Assembly: GCF_000632715.1 (NCBI RefSeq)
Contig: NZ_BAWO01000022.1
Location: 47,438-111,437, forward strand
Reading direction: 5' to 3'
Source of the DNA: Parageobacillus caldoxylosilyticus NBRC 107762
GTDB lineage: Bacteria; Bacillota; Bacilli; Bacillales; Anoxybacillaceae
Length of the DNA: 64,000 nt
Part shown: positions 39,287-50,507 of the stretch, in pieces
How the letters are laid out: each line of letters starts with the position of its first letter
Position numbering within the stretch: the stretch's first letter is position 1
Program-made: the position numbers and the translations under genes
The notes under the pieces: model-generated
The model's input: the letters and a program-made list of their open reading frames with translations, nothing else
Database searches by the model: none
Told to the model about the DNA's origin: nothing

Positions 39287-39676
39287 GAATCCTTCACCTC
39301 TCATAAAAATTTATTGTTGGTTGCATAAGCAGCAGTATTTTTTGTGTTTATCTCTTACACACTGATGAGTATACTATGTATGTTTTATCTTTAAAAGTAC
39401 GCACTTTATTTTTACATAGTGTCAAAAAATATACTATTGGTTATTATTTATACTCTTGAATGTAACTTGGAAAGAGGGGCTCTCCATTTCCAGCCAAATT
39501 TTATTTTGAAATGGCCAAAAAATAAGAAAAGCAATATGCTATCCATTGCTTGTGGCATTAACTGAAGAACTGTTTCTTTGTCAAACCATATGTAAAAAGG
39601 GCTATCTCATCTTTGTGAGACAGCCCTAAAACGCCGAATTTTATTTGTTGGTTGCGCGAAAAAACAGTGTTCAATT
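39287..39676 (-). promoter_or_regulatory. hxlAB promoter region and adhT terminator
   Basis: The HxlR-type element covers 39397-39424, 111-138 bases before the hxlA start. On the minus strand it includes TTGACA. A hairpin at 39598-39627 (AGGGCTATCTCA with TGAGACAGCCCT) lies after the adhT stop and should end that transcript. Confidence 0.65.
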
Positions 39677-40696
39677 TTATTTGTTTTCTAATGTTAAAAC
39701 GACACGCCCGTTAATTTCACCTTTTAGCATTCTGTCAAATACTTCATTAATTTTTTCAAGAGGTTGCACTTCAATAATGGTTTTTACTTTACCTTCGGCT
39801 GCGAATTGGAGCGCTTCTTGCAAGTCTTTACGCGTGCCGACAATGGAACCGATGATTTTGATTCCATTTAATACCGTATCAAAAATCGGAATAGGCATTT
39901 CTTCCGGTGGCAACCCGACAAGAACGCATGCGCCGCCTCGGCGAATAGAATTGTACGCAGATTTAAAGGCTGGTTTAGATACAGCTGTTACAACAGCCGC
40001 GTGTACCCCGCCAACTTTCTCTTTCATAAATTTTGCCGCATCTTCTTTCAGAGGATTTACAACAAGATCAGCGCCAAGCTCTTTTGCAAGTTCAAGTTTC
40101 TCATCACCTATATCAACAGCAACGACATGAAGACCCATCGCTTTCGCGTATTGAACGGCAACGTGTCCAAGACCGCCGATACCGTAAATCGCCACCCATT
40201 CTCCTGGTTTTGCACCTGTTACTTTTAACGCTTTATAGGTAGTAACTCCGGCGCAGAAAATTGGTGCAGCTTCTTCAAACGATAAGTTGTCAGGAATTTT
40301 CACCACATAGTCTGCCGCGGCCCTGCAATACTCTGCATAACCCCCATCGACCGAGTAGCCGGCGTTTTTTTGGTGCTCACATAATGTTTCTTGTCCGCTT
40401 AAACAATATTCACAATGGCCGCATGCCGAATATAACCAAGGAATGCCAACGCGATCGCCCACTTTTAAATGAGTAACACCCGGTCCTACTTCTTCAATAA
40501 TGCCAACTCCTTCATGACCAGGAATGAGAGGAAGTTTTGGTTTTACCGGCCAATCTCCGTGTGCGGCATGCAAGTCAGTATGGCAAACACCGCAGGCTTT
40601 AATGCGGACTAATACTTCTCCATATGAAATCGTTGGTTTTTCTACTTCTTTGATTTTTAAAGGCTCTTTAAATTGTTCTACTACAGCAGCTTTCAT
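39677..40696 (-). CDS. adhT: Zinc-dependent alcohol dehydrogenase (ADH-T type)
   Basis: 339 residues from ATG 40696 behind GGGAGGG. Medium-chain zinc ADH: catalytic zinc Cys/His in [17 protein letters not shown] and [12 protein letters not shown], structural zinc cysteines in [15 protein letters not shown], and NAD-binding [18 protein letters not shown] (~170-187). It closely fits the thermostable NAD-dependent ethanol dehydrogenase of B. stearothermophilus in size and sequence pattern. It interconverts ethanol and acetaldehyde. It is upstream of hxlA on the same strand, but a terminator separates the two. Confidence 0.92.
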   Translation of the reverse strand: MKAAVVEQFKEPLKIKEVEKPTISYGEVLVRIKACGVCHTDLHAAHGDWPVKPKLPLIPGHEGVGIIEEVGPGVTHLKVGDRVGIPWLYSACGHCEYCLSGQETLCEHQKNAGYSVDGGYAEYCRAAADYVVKIPDNLSFEEAAPIFCAGVTTYKALKVTGAKPGEWVAIYGIGGLGHVAVQYAKAMGLHVVAVDIGDEKLELAKELGADLVVNPLKEDAAKFMKEKVGGVHAAVVTAVSKPAFKSAYNSIRRGGACVLVGLPPEEMPIPIFDTVLNGIKIIGSIVGTRKDLQEALQFAAEGKVKTIIEVQPLEKINEVFDRMLKGEINGRVVLTLENK

Positions 40697-41147
40697 AACT
40701 ATCCCTCCCATGTTCTTTCCAACAGGAAGCCCTTTCGTAAATTATCATAAGTGATTTGGCTTTTTGCATAAAGCTACAGTACGATAAGTTCAAAAAGCTG
40801 TCGAAAATGTTTGTCTAAAATTCAACAATAATGAAATCATGTTGTCATCAATCGTTGGAAGTCAGCTTGGTTTTTCCATATCTTACATTGCCGAAGACAG
40901 GCTATTCATAACTAAGGTTGCCGCTATTGGAGCCATTGCCATACACACAAAAAAACTTGCAACAAATTGTTGCAAGTCAAGGAAGAGAGGGTGCCTTTTG
41001 CTATATGTGCAAAAGGCTGAGGAACTTGGATCAGAAGCAGCATGTATTTTTATCATAGCTGCTATATACAGACCGCTCAACAAACATGTCAGAAAATATT
41101 ACATAAAATTTACATGGCGATGAAGAATATTCCGTTTCCGCTGCTTT
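40697..41147 (-). other. Intergenic region between adhT and the SDR gene
   Basis: On the minus strand a perfect hairpin ACTTGCAACA/TGTTGCAAGT followed by TTTTTTT (40947-40977) is a strong terminator for the SDR gene upstream. Another hairpin GCCTTTTGC/GCAAAAGGC lies just before it at 40991-41018. The adhT promoter should be in 40700-40940. Open frames on both strands here lack ribosome sites and are not called. Confidence 0.65.
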
Positions 41148-42011
41148 CTACCCATTGACAATCTTCCCTCCATTCACATGTATCATTTGCCCCGTAATAT
41201 AGGATGACTCCTCGCTTGCCAAAAAGACATAGCTCGGGGCGACTTCGCTCGGCTGGCCCGGCCGTTTCAGTGGGGTGTTGGAGCCGAAGGTGGCGACTTG
41301 GTCGCTTGTGAATGTCGATGGAATAAGCGGCGTCCAAATCGGTCCCGGCGCGACGCCGTTGACGCGGATGCCTTGCCCGGCGAGTGATTTTGCCAGCGAA
41401 CGCGTAAAGGCGACGATCGCGCCTTTTGTGGCCGAATAGTCAATCAATTGCTCGTTGCCTTCATAAGCGGTGATCGACGCCGTATTAATAATGGCGCTGC
41501 CTTTTTGCAAGTATGGAAGCGCTGCTTTTGTCAAATAAAAATAGCCGAAGACGTTCGTGCGGAACGTTTTTTCCAGCTGTTGCGCAGTGATATGGAGCAA
41601 GCTGTTTTGCGGATGCTGCTCGGCGGCGTTATTGACGACGATGTCTAGTTTGCCAAATTGATCGATCGTTTGTTTGACCGCTTGCTTGCAAAAGTTTTCA
41701 TCGCCGACATCGCCAGCGATCAGCAAGCATGTTTTTCCTTCCTGCTCGACAAGCCGCTTTGTCTCTTCGGCATCTTCATGTTCGTTTAAATAAATAATCG
41801 CGACATCGGCGCCTTCTTTGGCGAAATGAATCGCGACCGCCCTGCCGATGCCGCTGTCGCCGCCGCTAATGATGGCGACTTTGTTCTGCAGCTTCCCGCT
41901 TCCTTTATACGTTTCGCTAATCGAGACCGGCTGCGGGTTCATCTCCGTTTGCAGTCCGGGCTGTCGGTCTTGGTGCTGCGGCGGCAGCGTTGCCTGTTGT
42001 TTCGTGACCAT
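41148..42011 (-). CDS. SDR family oxidoreductase (YdaD/YhxC/YhdF-like)
   Basis: 287 residues. An N-terminal Gln/Pro-rich extension (1-~40) is typical of this long SDR group. Cofactor motif ISGGDSGIGRAVAIHF (TGxxxGxG type), NNAAEQHPQ, catalytic SITAYEGNEQLIDYSATKGA with Ser, Tyr and Lys, and C-terminal ITGQMIHVNGG. Related Bacillus proteins are general-stress genes (sigma-B). The substrate is unknown. It stands alone between adhT and metH, with terminators on both sides. Confidence 0.87.
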   Translation of the reverse strand: MVTKQQATLPPQHQDRQPGLQTEMNPQPVSISETYKGSGKLQNKVAIISGGDSGIGRAVAIHFAKEGADVAIIYLNEHEDAEETKRLVEQEGKTCLLIAGDVGDENFCKQAVKQTIDQFGKLDIVVNNAAEQHPQNSLLHITAQQLEKTFRTNVFGYFYLTKAALPYLQKGSAIINTASITAYEGNEQLIDYSATKGAIVAFTRSLAKSLAGQGIRVNGVAPGPIWTPLIPSTFTSDQVATFGSNTPLKRPGQPSEVAPSYVFLASEESSYITGQMIHVNGGKIVNG

Positions 42012-42112
42012 TTTCCATTCCTCCCTATGTTATCATTTGTCATCGTTAGTATGGAATAAGGAAAGGGAAATAATGTAATGTTGGCAAACAATCGTTGCTG
42101 ACCATATTGCAT

Positions 42113-42145
42113 AAAAAAGCTGGCCGATTTTGGCCAGCTTTTTTA
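42113..42145. terminator. Terminator of metH
   Basis: Symmetrical stem AAAAAAGCTGGCC with GGCCAGCTTTTTT. The metH stop codon lies in the T tract. Confidence 0.9.
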
Positions 42146-45100
42146 CAACACGTTGAAATAGCGCGCTTCCGGATGGGCGAAGACGATCGCGGAGACGGAT
42201 GCTTCCGGCTCCATCATATATCCGTCTGTTAAATGAATGCCGATTTCTTCTGGATGCAGAAGGCGGAACAGTTTTTCTTGATCCTCTAAGTTTGGACAGG
42301 CCGGGTAGCCGAACGAGTAGCGCTGCCCCTGGTATTTGGCGGCAAAGCGCTCTTCCATCGTAAAATCCGGGTCATCTGGAAAGCCCCAGCGGTCGCGCAT
42401 AATTTGGTGAATGCGTTCCGCAAATCCTTCCGCGATTTCGAGCGCCAATGCCTGAATCGCATGGCTTTTTAAAAACTCGCCGCTTTCTTTCCACTGTTGT
42501 GCCAGTTCGCGGATGCCTTTGCCAGCGGTGACGGCAAAAAAGCCGACATAGTCGATTTGCCCGCTGTCTATTGATTTTAAATAATCAGCGAGGCAAAGAT
42601 ACGGGGCCCGCGGTTGTCTTGGAAATTCAAACGTTTCGATCACCGTCTTCTTGTCTTCTGGAGAATAAATGTAAATGCGATTTCCATCACTTTGCGCCGG
42701 GAAAAATTGATATACCGCCGCTGGCGTAATCCAGCCGTGCTGCTTGGTTTCTTCAAGCAGTTCATCCACGACTCCTTTTAGCATCAGAGCCTTTTCATCT
42801 TTTTCTTCCAAAAGCCGTTTCACTTTTCCTTTTAATCCGAGATGGTGTCCGAGCACCATTTGCCAGTTGACATACGGAATAATATGGGACAGCGGAATCT
42901 CTTTTAATATGTGGCGCTCCAAATCGGTTGGGACAAATACCGGCACGTCCGTAGAAACATTGGATTTCGCTGTCATGACGGCAGGTGCGGCTTGTTCCCA
43001 TGCCACTTCCCGTTTTTCTGTTTTTGTATATTCGATTTCGTTTTGCTGCAATTGGTTTGCCAGCGCCAGCCCTTCCATGGCGTCTTTGGCGTATAGGACA
43101 ATTCCATCGTATTCCGGAGCGATTTTGTTTTCTGTAAATTTACGCGTCAGCGCGGCGCCGCCGACTAAAATCGGCGTCGAAATGCCCGCCTGCCGCAAAT
43201 CTTGCGCGGTGACGACCATTTGCTGCGCCGATTTGACAAGCAGGCCGGATAAGCCGATGATATCCGGCTTTTCCGCCTGAACAGCTTCGATGAGCTGCTG
43301 CGGCGCCACTTTAATGCCTAAGTCAATGACATGAAAGCCGTTGTTGCTTAAAATAATGTCGACCAAGTTTTTACCGATGTCATGCACATCGCCTTTCACA
43401 GTGGCGAGAATGACCTTTCCTTTTGTGCTGCCTTCTTTTTTCTCCATGTATGGCTCTAAAAAGGCGACCGCCGCTTTCATCACTTCCGCGCTTTGCAATA
43501 CTTCGGCGACAATGAGCTGGTTGTTGTTAAAGAGCCGGCCGACTTCGTCCATCCCGGCCATCAGCGGGCCGTTAATAATGGCAAGCGGGTCAGGATAAAC
43601 TTGCAGAGCCTGTTTTAAATCGGCAAACAGCCCTTCTTTCGTGCCTTCGACGACATAGCCCGCGAGCCGCTCTTCTAAGCTAAGTTCTACTTTCGCTTTT
43701 TTCGGCTCTTTTGTTTTGTCGCGGTAAAATTGGATAAACGTATTTAATGTTTCATCGTTTGTGTTAAACAGCAATTCTTCCGCTAACCGCACTTCTTCTT
43801 CCGGAATCGAGGCGAAGCGTTGCAATTTTTCCGTGTTGACGATCGCGTAATCAAGACCGGCCTGCGTGCAATGATATAAAAAGACGGAGTTTAAAATTTC
43901 CCGTCCGACCGGCGGAAGCCCGAACGAGACGTTGCTGATGCCGAGCATCGTTAAACAGTGGGGCAGCTTCTCTTTAATAAGGCGGATGCCTTCGATCGTT
44001 TCTTTAGCGGAGCCGATGTATTGTTCATCGCCGGTGCCGACCGGGAACACAAGCGGGTCGAAAATAATGTCATGCGGGGATACCCCGTATTTGTTGACAA
44101 GCAGGTCATACGAGCGCAAAGCGATTTCCAGCTTCCGCTCGGCCTTCACCGCCATTCCTTGTTCATCAATCGTGCCGACAACAACGGCGGCGCCGTATTT
44201 GTGAATAAGGGGCACGACTTTGGCAAACCGTTCTTCGCCATCTTCCAGGTTGATTGAGTTAATGATCGCTTTTCCTTGCGAATAGGTGAGGGCGCGCTCA
44301 ATGACCTGTTCGTCGGTTGAATCGATGACAAGCGGTACTTTGACTTTTTTGACAACTTGCTGAATAAATTTTTCCATATCCTCTTGTTCATTGCGGTCCG
44401 GGTCGGCCAGGCAGATGTCGATGACGTGGGCGCCGTTTTTCACTTGCGCGCGGGCGATTTCCGCCGCTTCTTCGTATTTTCCTTCAGCGATGAGTCGTTT
44501 AAATTTGCGAGAACCGATCACGTTCGTCCGCTCGCCGACAAACAATGGCCGCATCGTTTCATCGTAAATAAGCGGATCGATGCCGGAGACGGCATGAATG
44601 GAAAAAGACTTCGGAATCGGCCGCGGCGGAATATCGCGGACTGCTTCAGCGATGGCGCGGATATGTTCCGGCGTCGTTCCGCAGCAGCCGCCGACAATGT
44701 TGATCCAGCCTTTTTCGGCGAAACGCTGAACTTTTTTCGCCAGCATTTCCGGCGTCTCATGGTAATTCCCTTCCTCATCGGGAAGACCGGCGTTTGGGTA
44801 GCAGCTGACCGCCGTATTGGCGAGGGAAGCGAGCGTGCGCAAATGGTCGGTCATAAACTCCGGGCCGGTCGCGCAGTTTAAACCGACGGCAAACGGTTTC
44901 ATATGCTGAACGGAGATGAAAAACGACTCGATCGTCTGCCCGGCCAGCGTCGTGCCCATCGGTTCAATCGTGCCGGAAATCATGATCGGCACCCGTTTGC
45001 CGACCGCTTCAAACGCCTTGGAAATGCCGATAAAGCCGGCTTTAACGTTTAAGGTGTCCTGGCACGTTTCCAAAAGCAGCAAGTCGACGCCGCCAAGCAA

Positions 45101-45553
45101 TAACCCGCGCGCTTGTTCTTCGTAGGCGGCGACTAATTGGTCAAACGTCACGCCGCCCGTGACGGACAGCGTTTTTGTCGTCGGTCCCATTGAACCGGCG
45201 ACAAAGCGCGGCCAATCGGAAGTCGAGTAGGCGTCGGCGGCTTTGCGCGCAAGCTTGGCCGCTTCGATGTTTAATTCGAGCGCTAAATGGCCGAGCCGAT
45301 ATTCCTCTAACACGATGCTTGTCGCGCCAAACGTGTTCGTTTCAATAATATCCGCGCCCGCCTGCAAATACGCATCATGAATGTGTTTGATCACATGCGG
45401 GGCGGTGAGCGTCAAATATTCGTTGCATCCTTCGTATTGCTCGCCGCCGAAATCGTCGGCCGAGAGCTTTGCGCTTTGAATCATCGTTCCCATTGCGCCG
45501 TCAATGACGAGAATCTTTTTGGAAAGCTGTTGTTCGAGTGTTGCGTTAGCCAT
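42143..45553 (-). CDS. metH: Cobalamin-dependent methionine synthase
   Basis: 1136 residues with the full MetH domain series. Homocysteine domain (1-~325, zinc cysteines in GLNCATGP and [11 protein letters not shown]), pterin domain (~340-620, [16 protein letters not shown]), cobalamin cap and B12 domain (~640-880, with cobalt ligand His in [11 protein letters not shown]), and a SAM-dependent reactivation domain (~890-1136, [10 protein letters not shown]). It transfers methyl from methyltetrahydrofolate to homocysteine. It overlaps the upstream yitJ-like gene by eight bases, so it shares that SAM-riboswitch transcript. Active MetH needs cobalamin; no B12 genes are in the window. Confidence 0.95.
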   Translation of the reverse strand: MANATLEQQLSKKILVIDGAMGTMIQSAKLSADDFGGEQYEGCNEYLTLTAPHVIKHIHDAYLQAGADIIETNTFGATSIVLEEYRLGHLALELNIEAAKLARKAADAYSTSDWPRFVAGSMGPTTKTLSVTGGVTFDQLVAAYEEQARGLLLGGVDLLLLETCQDTLNVKAGFIGISKAFEAVGKRVPIMISGTIEPMGTTLAGQTIESFFISVQHMKPFAVGLNCATGPEFMTDHLRTLASLANTAVSCYPNAGLPDEEGNYHETPEMLAKKVQRFAEKGWINIVGGCCGTTPEHIRAIAEAVRDIPPRPIPKSFSIHAVSGIDPLIYDETMRPLFVGERTNVIGSRKFKRLIAEGKYEEAAEIARAQVKNGAHVIDICLADPDRNEQEDMEKFIQQVVKKVKVPLVIDSTDEQVIERALTYSQGKAIINSINLEDGEERFAKVVPLIHKYGAAVVVGTIDEQGMAVKAERKLEIALRSYDLLVNKYGVSPHDIIFDPLVFPVGTGDEQYIGSAKETIEGIRLIKEKLPHCLTMLGISNVSFGLPPVGREILNSVFLYHCTQAGLDYAIVNTEKLQRFASIPEEEVRLAEELLFNTNDETLNTFIQFYRDKTKEPKKAKVELSLEERLAGYVVEGTKEGLFADLKQALQVYPDPLAIINGPLMAGMDEVGRLFNNNQLIVAEVLQSAEVMKAAVAFLEPYMEKKEGSTKGKVILATVKGDVHDIGKNLVDIILSNNGFHVIDLGIKVAPQQLIEAVQAEKPDIIGLSGLLVKSAQQMVVTAQDLRQAGISTPILVGGAALTRKFTENKIAPEYDGIVLYAKDAMEGLALANQLQQNEIEYTKTEKREVAWEQAAPAVMTAKSNVSTDVPVFVPTDLERHILKEIPLSHIIPYVNWQMVLGHHLGLKGKVKRLLEEKDEKALMLKGVVDELLEETKQHGWITPAAVYQFFPAQSDGNRIYIYSPEDKKTVIETFEFPRQPRAPYLCLADYLKSIDSGQIDYVGFFAVTAGKGIRELAQQWKESGEFLKSHAIQALALEIAEGFAERIHQIMRDRWGFPDDPDFTMEERFAAKYQGQRYSFGYPACPNLEDQEKLFRLLHPEEIGIHLTDGYMMEPEASVSAIVFAHPEARYFNVL

Positions 45554-47402
45554 GGAGTACCTTCCTTTCTTGTGCGGCTTTTTCTTTTTCGTGAATATAG
45601 CGGACGAGTTCGGCTGTCATTTCATAGCGTAAAAACGGCGTAATGAGGTAGATGCCGTTAAATAAGTCAAAAGCGGCGTCAATGAGCGATTTGGCAATCG
45701 CGATCCCTTCGCGCGCCGCTTGCACTGGGTCGTTGGCGCATGCCGCCATGCGCGCGCGGATTTCTTCCGACAGCGTAATGCCCGGCACTTCATGGTGAAG
45801 GAAATCGGCGTTGCGCGCGCTCACAAGCGGCATAATGCCGATGTAAATCGGCGTTTCGAGATGTTTCGTCGCTTCGTACACTTCCTCGATTTGCCGTTCG
45901 GAATAAAGCGGCTGGGTAATAAAATAGTGGGCGCCGCATTGAATTTTTTTCTCCAGGCGCTCTACGGCCTTATCCAAATGGCGGACGTTCGGATTAAAGG
46001 CCGCGGCGATCGAAAAATTCGTTTTTTGTCCGAGCGGTTTTCCCGAATACGACAGTCCTTCGTTAAATTGGCGAATGAGCCGAATCAAGTCGAAAGACGA
46101 TAAGTCGTAGACCGATGTCGCCCCAGGAAAATCGCCGATTTTCGATGGATCGCCGGTAATGGCGAGCACATCGGTGATGCCGAGCGCATGCAAGCCCATC
46201 AGATGCGACTGCAGCCCGATCAAATTGCGGTCGCGGCAGGTGATATGAATAAGCGGACGGATGCCGAGCTGCTGTTTGACGATGGAGCCGAGCGCCATGT
46301 TGCTGATTCGTGGGGTAGCCAGCGAGTTGTCAGCCAGTGTCAGGGCATCAATGTTTGCCTCTTTCAGCGCTTTGGCGCCTTCTAAAAATTTGGCGATCCC
46401 TAATTTTTTTGGCGGATCGAGCTCGACGATCACCGAACGGCGCTCGCGGACGATGTCTTGCAGCGGCGGCGCCGCGTTTGGCTCGTTTGATGATATGGAA
46501 ACGGAAATATGGCGCTGTTTGACTGTTTTCGTTTGCACCGGCGTCCGATCGGTTAAGGCGTTTGCCATCGCTTCGATATGTTTCGGCGTCGTGCCGCAGC
46601 ACCCGCCAATCAGGCGCACGCCTTGCTCACGGAAGGCAAGCGCTGTTTCTTTAAAATAATCCGTGTTTGTTTCATAGACAAGCCGTCCGTCGCGATAATC
46701 CGGCAGGCTTGCGTTCGGATACGCGGAAAGAAACGCTCTGTTTGGCAGCGGCACTTCCTCCAGCGAGCGGATCATATGGTACGGGCCGAGACGGCAGTTT
46801 AGACCGACGACATCGGCTCCCAACTGTTCCAGGCGCGCCAATGCTTCGGCAAGCGGAGTGCCATCTTGCAAGACGCCGACTTCATGGAGGGAGACGTGCG
46901 CGATAATCGGCTTATCCGTTTCTTTGCGCGCGATCGCAAGCACTGTCTCTAATTCTTCTAAATCGTAATACGTTTCGAGCAACAAGCCGTCGACATCCTC
47001 ATTTAACAGCACAAACAATTGCTCGCGAAACGTCCGCTTTACCTCTTCGATGGAAACGGCGCTTTTATTGATGCTGCGCAACCCGCCGATCGTTCCAAGC
47101 ACGTAGGCTTTATTTCCCGCCGCCTGTTTGGCGAGCCTTACCGCCGCGCGGTTAATCGCCGGCACCTCGTCTTCGAGTCCATAGCGGGCGAGTTTGACGT
47201 AGTTGGCGCCATATGTATTCGTTTGAATGACCTCGGCGCCTGCGGCGATATATGCTTCATGAATATGAATGATCTCTTCCGGCTTCGATAAATTTAGTTC
47301 TTCAAAACATCGGTCGACGCCGTGCGAGTATAATAGCGTTCCCATCGCGCCATCGGCGATGAGGATGCGTTCTTTTAAGTCTTGCAAAAGTCCCACGCTC
47401 AT
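45546..47402 (-). CDS. yitJ: Bifunctional homocysteine S-methyltransferase / 5,10-methylenetetrahydrofolate reductase
   Basis: 618 residues, near the 612 of B. subtilis YitJ. The N-terminal homocysteine methyltransferase half (1-~300) has [10 protein letters not shown] and [11 protein letters not shown] zinc cysteines. The C-terminal MTHFR barrel (~330-618) has [31 protein letters not shown] and the FAD-domain [13 protein letters not shown] [15 protein letters not shown]. It supplies methyltetrahydrofolate for MetH and may itself use other methyl donors. It is the first gene after an S-box leader, so it is switched off by high SAM. Confidence 0.93.
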   Translation of the reverse strand: MSVGLLQDLKERILIADGAMGTLLYSHGVDRCFEELNLSKPEEIIHIHEAYIAAGAEVIQTNTYGANYVKLARYGLEDEVPAINRAAVRLAKQAAGNKAYVLGTIGGLRSINKSAVSIEEVKRTFREQLFVLLNEDVDGLLLETYYDLEELETVLAIARKETDKPIIAHVSLHEVGVLQDGTPLAEALARLEQLGADVVGLNCRLGPYHMIRSLEEVPLPNRAFLSAYPNASLPDYRDGRLVYETNTDYFKETALAFREQGVRLIGGCCGTTPKHIEAMANALTDRTPVQTKTVKQRHISVSISSNEPNAAPPLQDIVRERRSVIVELDPPKKLGIAKFLEGAKALKEANIDALTLADNSLATPRISNMALGSIVKQQLGIRPLIHITCRDRNLIGLQSHLMGLHALGITDVLAITGDPSKIGDFPGATSVYDLSSFDLIRLIRQFNEGLSYSGKPLGQKTNFSIAAAFNPNVRHLDKAVERLEKKIQCGAHYFITQPLYSERQIEEVYEATKHLETPIYIGIMPLVSARNADFLHHEVPGITLSEEIRARMAACANDPVQAAREGIAIAKSLIDAAFDLFNGIYLITPFLRYEMTAELVRYIHEKEKAAQERKVLHG

Positions 47403-47430
47403 TCCCCCGTTCTATGAAAATGGTAAAAGA

Positions 47431-47460
47431 AAAAAGCCTTCTATAAGAAGAAGACTTTTT
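47431..47460 (-). terminator. Expression-platform terminator of the S-box leader
   Basis: On the minus strand AAGTCTTCT pairs with AGAAGGCTT (with G-U pairs), followed by TTTTT, 14 bases after the aptamer and 29 before the yitJ start. Confidence 0.85.
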
Positions 47461-47474
47461 ATGTATCGTCTCTT

Positions 47475-47574
47475 CTTATCTTCCAGGCGCTTTCGCCTGT
47501 CTGGATTTAGCACCTTGGCTTCCGCCAGGTTGCTGAGGGTTCACTGGGCCAGTCCCTCCCCCTCTCTTGATAAG
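47475..47574 (-). ncRNA. SAM-I (S-box) riboswitch upstream of yitJ-metH
   Basis: Read on the minus strand from 47574: CTTATCAAGAGAGG opens the P1 helix, GGAGGGACTGGCCC and AACCCTCAGCAACC are the conserved S-box cores, GGTGCTAAATCC follows and GGAAGATAAG closes P1. All landmark blocks of the SAM-I aptamer are in order. Binding of SAM would favour the terminator just downstream and stop transcription of yitJ and metH. Confidence 0.95.
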
Positions 47575-47845
47575 AAATTCGCTATGAAGTTGTAGCCAAA
47601 CGTTTCAACGATATAGTTTTGATATTAATATATAATGTAAAGCATTTTCTGAAAATATTCAATATAATGGAATCGTTTTCAAGAAAATATCCCATCCTTA
47701 CATGGAAAAAGCATTAGTGCTTGATATTTAATGAAAACAGTGTCATTCACTATAGTGAACGTGAATGATTGGAATTTATAAATGTGGAAATAGAGGGGAA
47801 GAGCATAAAAAAATGTTACGGGCACTTAGTGCCGTAACATCTTTT
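47575..47845. other. Promoter side of the S-box leader plus yajQ terminator
   Basis: The hairpin ATGTTACGGGCAC/GTGCCGTAACAT with A and T tracts (47811-47848) ends yajQ. The remaining ~230 AT-rich bases hold the yitJ leader promoter. No gene is supported. Confidence 0.6.
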
Positions 47846-48337
47846 TTATCGATAGTTGACAAATTGCACATCAATTGGCAGATCAGCTTCGCGAATTGCG
47901 GCGATGACCTTTTGCAAATCGTCTTTGCTTTTGCCGCTGACGCGGATTTGATCATCCTGTACTTGGCTTTTCACTTTTAGGCCGGTGTTTTTAATGATCG
48001 TGTTGATTTTTTTCGCGTTTTCCTTGTCGATGCCTTGTACGAGTTTGGCGCGCTGGCGCACCGTACCGCCTGATGCCGGCTCAATTTTGCCGTATTGAAT
48101 GTTTTTCGTCGGCACGCCTCGTCTAATGAGCTTGCCGATCAGCACGTCTTTAAGCTGTTCCAATTTAAATTCATCGTCGGAAATGAGAACGAGTTCGTCT
48201 TTTTCTAAGGAAATGTCGCTTTTGCTGCCTTTAAAGTCATAGCGGTTTTTAATTTCTTTCAGTGCGATGTTGATCGCATTGGTGACTTCGGATAAGTCGA
48301 TTTTGGATACAATATCAAAGGAACTTTCTTTCGACAT
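47846..48337 (-). CDS. yitK: YajQ family nucleotide-binding protein (YitK)
   Basis: 163 residues from ATG 48337, seven bases after GGAGG. YajQ signature: [20 protein letters not shown] at the start, [19 protein letters not shown], then [20 protein letters not shown] and the C-terminal [20 protein letters not shown]. Two ferredoxin-like domains are expected. YajQ proteins bind c-di-GMP in some bacteria and nucleic acid or tRNA in others; the role in Bacillus is unclear. Order yitJ-yitK-yitL is that of B. subtilis. Confidence 0.9.
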   Translation of the reverse strand: MSKESSFDIVSKIDLSEVTNAINIALKEIKNRYDFKGSKSDISLEKDELVLISDDEFKLEQLKDVLIGKLIRRGVPTKNIQYGKIEPASGGTVRQRAKLVQGIDKENAKKINTIIKNTGLKVKSQVQDDQIRVSGKSKDDLQKVIAAIREADLPIDVQFVNYR

Positions 48338-48534
48338 ACACAACCTCCAGCACTTTCGTTATTTAATTTTCATTATAGTAAAATGTGGCAAGGGACACAA
48401 CAAGAAAAGGAGTGGGGAACCAAACACGGATAGCAGCGTTCTTGTGATGCAGGGAAAAACGACGTTTTGCGCGGAACTGTCAATTGGAGTGGGGAATAAT
48501 AAGAGTGAAAATATAGACAAAGGAAGAGGCTGCA

Positions 48535-49392
48535 ATGAAACGATTCATTCCTGGAGAAATCATGACATTAACGGTAAAACGGGAAATGCCGTTTGGCTAC
48601 GTTTTAACGAACGGCATGGAGGAAGTGCTGCTGCACAAAAGCGAAGCGAATACAACGCTTGCGGTGGACGATGAGGCAACCGTATTTTTATATCATGACC
48701 ACGACGGGCGGCTATGCGCCACTATGAAAATGCCAAAAATCACGAACAACCGCTACGACTGGGTTGAAGTGGTGGACGTCGTTCCAAGATTGGGCGTTTT
48801 TGTCGATATTGGCATTTCTAAAGATTTGCTCGTGTCCATCGATGATTTGCCGCCGCTTCGCTCGTTATGGCCAAAGCGAGGGGATCAATTATATTGTTCG
48901 TTAAAAACGGATAAACGCGGCCGCCTTCTTGCTAGGCTTGCTGATGAGGAAACGATGAAACAAATCGCTGTGAGCGCGCCGGAATCAGCATTTAACCAGA
49001 ATATCCGCGGGCGTGTCTACCGCGTGATTAAAGTAGGAGCGTTTCTTATCTCCTATGTCGGCTATCTCGGTTTTGTTCATGAATCCCAGTGGCGAAACGC
49101 ACCGAGGCTTGGGGAAGCAGTGGAAGGACGGATTATCGCCGTCAAAGAGGACGGGACGGTGAACGTATCACTGTTGCCGCGCAAGCATGAAAGCATCGAC
49201 GAAGACGCGGCGGCCATTTATGCCTATTTAGAAAGCCGTGGAGGGGCGATGCCATATCATGACAAAAGCGATCCCACTGATATTCAAGCGCGCTTTCATA
49301 TGAGCAAGGCCGCCTTTAAACGTGCTTTAGGCCGCTTGATGAAGGAAGGAAAAGTATATCAAGAAAATGGTTGGACGTATAAGAAGGAATAA
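48535..49392 (+). CDS. yitL: S1-domain RNA-binding protein (YitL/CvfB)
   Basis: 285 residues. Several S1-like beta barrels: ~1-60, ~65-135 (VDVVPRLGVFVDIGISKDLL) and ~145-215 (GRVYRVIKVGAFLISYVGYL). A C-terminal winged helix follows (DKSDPTDIQARFHMSKAAFK, LMKEGKVYQENG). This four-part layout is that of S. aureus CvfB, which binds RNA. It is transcribed away from yajQ. A terminator (49398-49426) follows directly. Confidence 0.9.
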   Translation: MKRFIPGEIMTLTVKREMPFGYVLTNGMEEVLLHKSEANTTLAVDDEATVFLYHDHDGRLCATMKMPKITNNRYDWVEVVDVVPRLGVFVDIGISKDLLVSIDDLPPLRSLWPKRGDQLYCSLKTDKRGRLLARLADEETMKQIAVSAPESAFNQNIRGRVYRVIKVGAFLISYVGYLGFVHESQWRNAPRLGEAVEGRIIAVKEDGTVNVSLLPRKHESIDEDAAAIYAYLESRGGAMPYHDKSDPTDIQARFHMSKAAFKRALGRLMKEGKVYQENGWTYKKE

Positions 49393-49397
49393 AGGGG

Positions 49398-49426
49398 GCA
49401 GAGCCAGTCCGGCTTTGCTTTTTTTC
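49398..49426 (+). terminator. Terminator of yitL
   Basis: Stem GCAGAGCC/GGCTTTGC with loop AGTCC, followed by seven T. Confidence 0.85.
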
Positions 49427-49501
49427 GTTCCAAAAACTTAATAAATGTCGAACCATGCCGATAAACAATAATGGACACTATGAAAAGAAGGGGACGAATA
49501 C

Positions 49502-50488
49502 ATGAAACAACAAAGACGTATATGGCATCTTGTTATCGCGTTATTGGCTATGTTTGTGATGATGTCCGGCTGTTCGCCGGAAGAGGCAGTGGCAAAGAAA
49601 GACAGGATCAAAGTCGGGATTATGCTGTCGGACGTCGGACTTGGGGATCAATCGTTTAGCGACTCCGCGTTTCGCGGATTAATGAAAGCACGAGATGAAC
49701 TAGGCATTATTTTTGATTACCGTGAATTGAAAGATACGAAAACGTATGAACAAGGGTTAAAAGAGCTTGTTGCAGATGGCAATGATATCATCATCGGCCT
49801 TGGCTTCATGGTGCAAGAAGAATTGGAAAAAGTGGCGAAACAATATCCGAAGCAGCGTTTTATTTTAGTTGACGCTGTTTCTGATTTGCCAAACGTGACA
49901 TCTATTGCGTTTAAAGAAGATGAAGGAAGCTTTCTTGCCGGAGTGGTGGCGGCGCTGACGACGAAAACAAACCGCCTCGGGTTTATCGGCGGGGCGGATG
50001 TGCCGTTGATTCATAAATTTGCAACGGGATTCGAAAAGGGGGTTCACGCCGTAAAGCCATCCGCTTCTGTTCAAATTGTCTATGCCGGCGATTTTGGCAA
50101 TGACAAGCTCGGCGCCAATATCGCCAAAGATATGTTTGCCAAACAGTGCGACGTCGTGTATACGGCGGCTGGGTTTACCGGAGTCGGCGCGCTTCGGGAA
50201 GCGGAGGCGCGCGGTGTGTATGCCATTGGTGTAGACAGCGACCAATATTTTTACGCGGAAAAAGCAGTGGTGACGTCGATGGTCAAAAATGTCGATGTCG
50301 CTTTGTTTCGCGTGTTAAAACAATACGTGGAAAAAGGGGAATTGCCAACCGGTACCGTTCAGCTGGGGTTGGCGGAAAATGGAGTCGGGCTCGCGCCGAT
50401 TCGCGTTGTGCCATGGGATGAGCAAAAACAACAGCTGCTTGAACAGTGGAAACAAAACATTGTGGACGGCAAAGTGACAACCAAGTAG
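49502..50488 (+). CDS. BMP-family substrate-binding lipoprotein (Med/PnrA-like)
   Basis: 328 residues. Lipoprotein signal peptide ending VMMSGC, then the BMP domain: [60 protein letters not shown] and [23 protein letters not shown] proteins usually bind nucleosides for ABC import; B. subtilis Med is a relative from the yit/med/comZ region. No ABC ATPase or permease follows. Instead a chemoreceptor gene starts 19 bases downstream, which hints that this lipoprotein presents a ligand to that receptor. This partnership is an inference. Confidence 0.85.
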   Translation: MKQQRRIWHLVIALLAMFVMMSGCSPEEAVAKKDRIKVGIMLSDVGLGDQSFSDSAFRGLMKARDELGIIFDYRELKDTKTYEQGLKELVADGNDIIIGLGFMVQEELEKVAKQYPKQRFILVDAVSDLPNVTSIAFKEDEGSFLAGVVAALTTKTNRLGFIGGADVPLIHKFATGFEKGVHAVKPSASVQIVYAGDFGNDKLGANIAKDMFAKQCDVVYTAAGFTGVGALREAEARGVYAIGVDSDQYFYAEKAVVTSMVKNVDVALFRVLKQYVEKGELPTGTVQLGLAENGVGLAPIRVVPWDEQKQQLLEQWKQNIVDGKVTTK

Positions 50489-50507
50489 CACAGAAAAGGG
50501 GATTAGA

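Noticed and set aside
40839..41123. Open frames on both strands between adhT and the SDR gene
   Set aside because: Neither has a ribosome site, and both cover a strong terminator hairpin.
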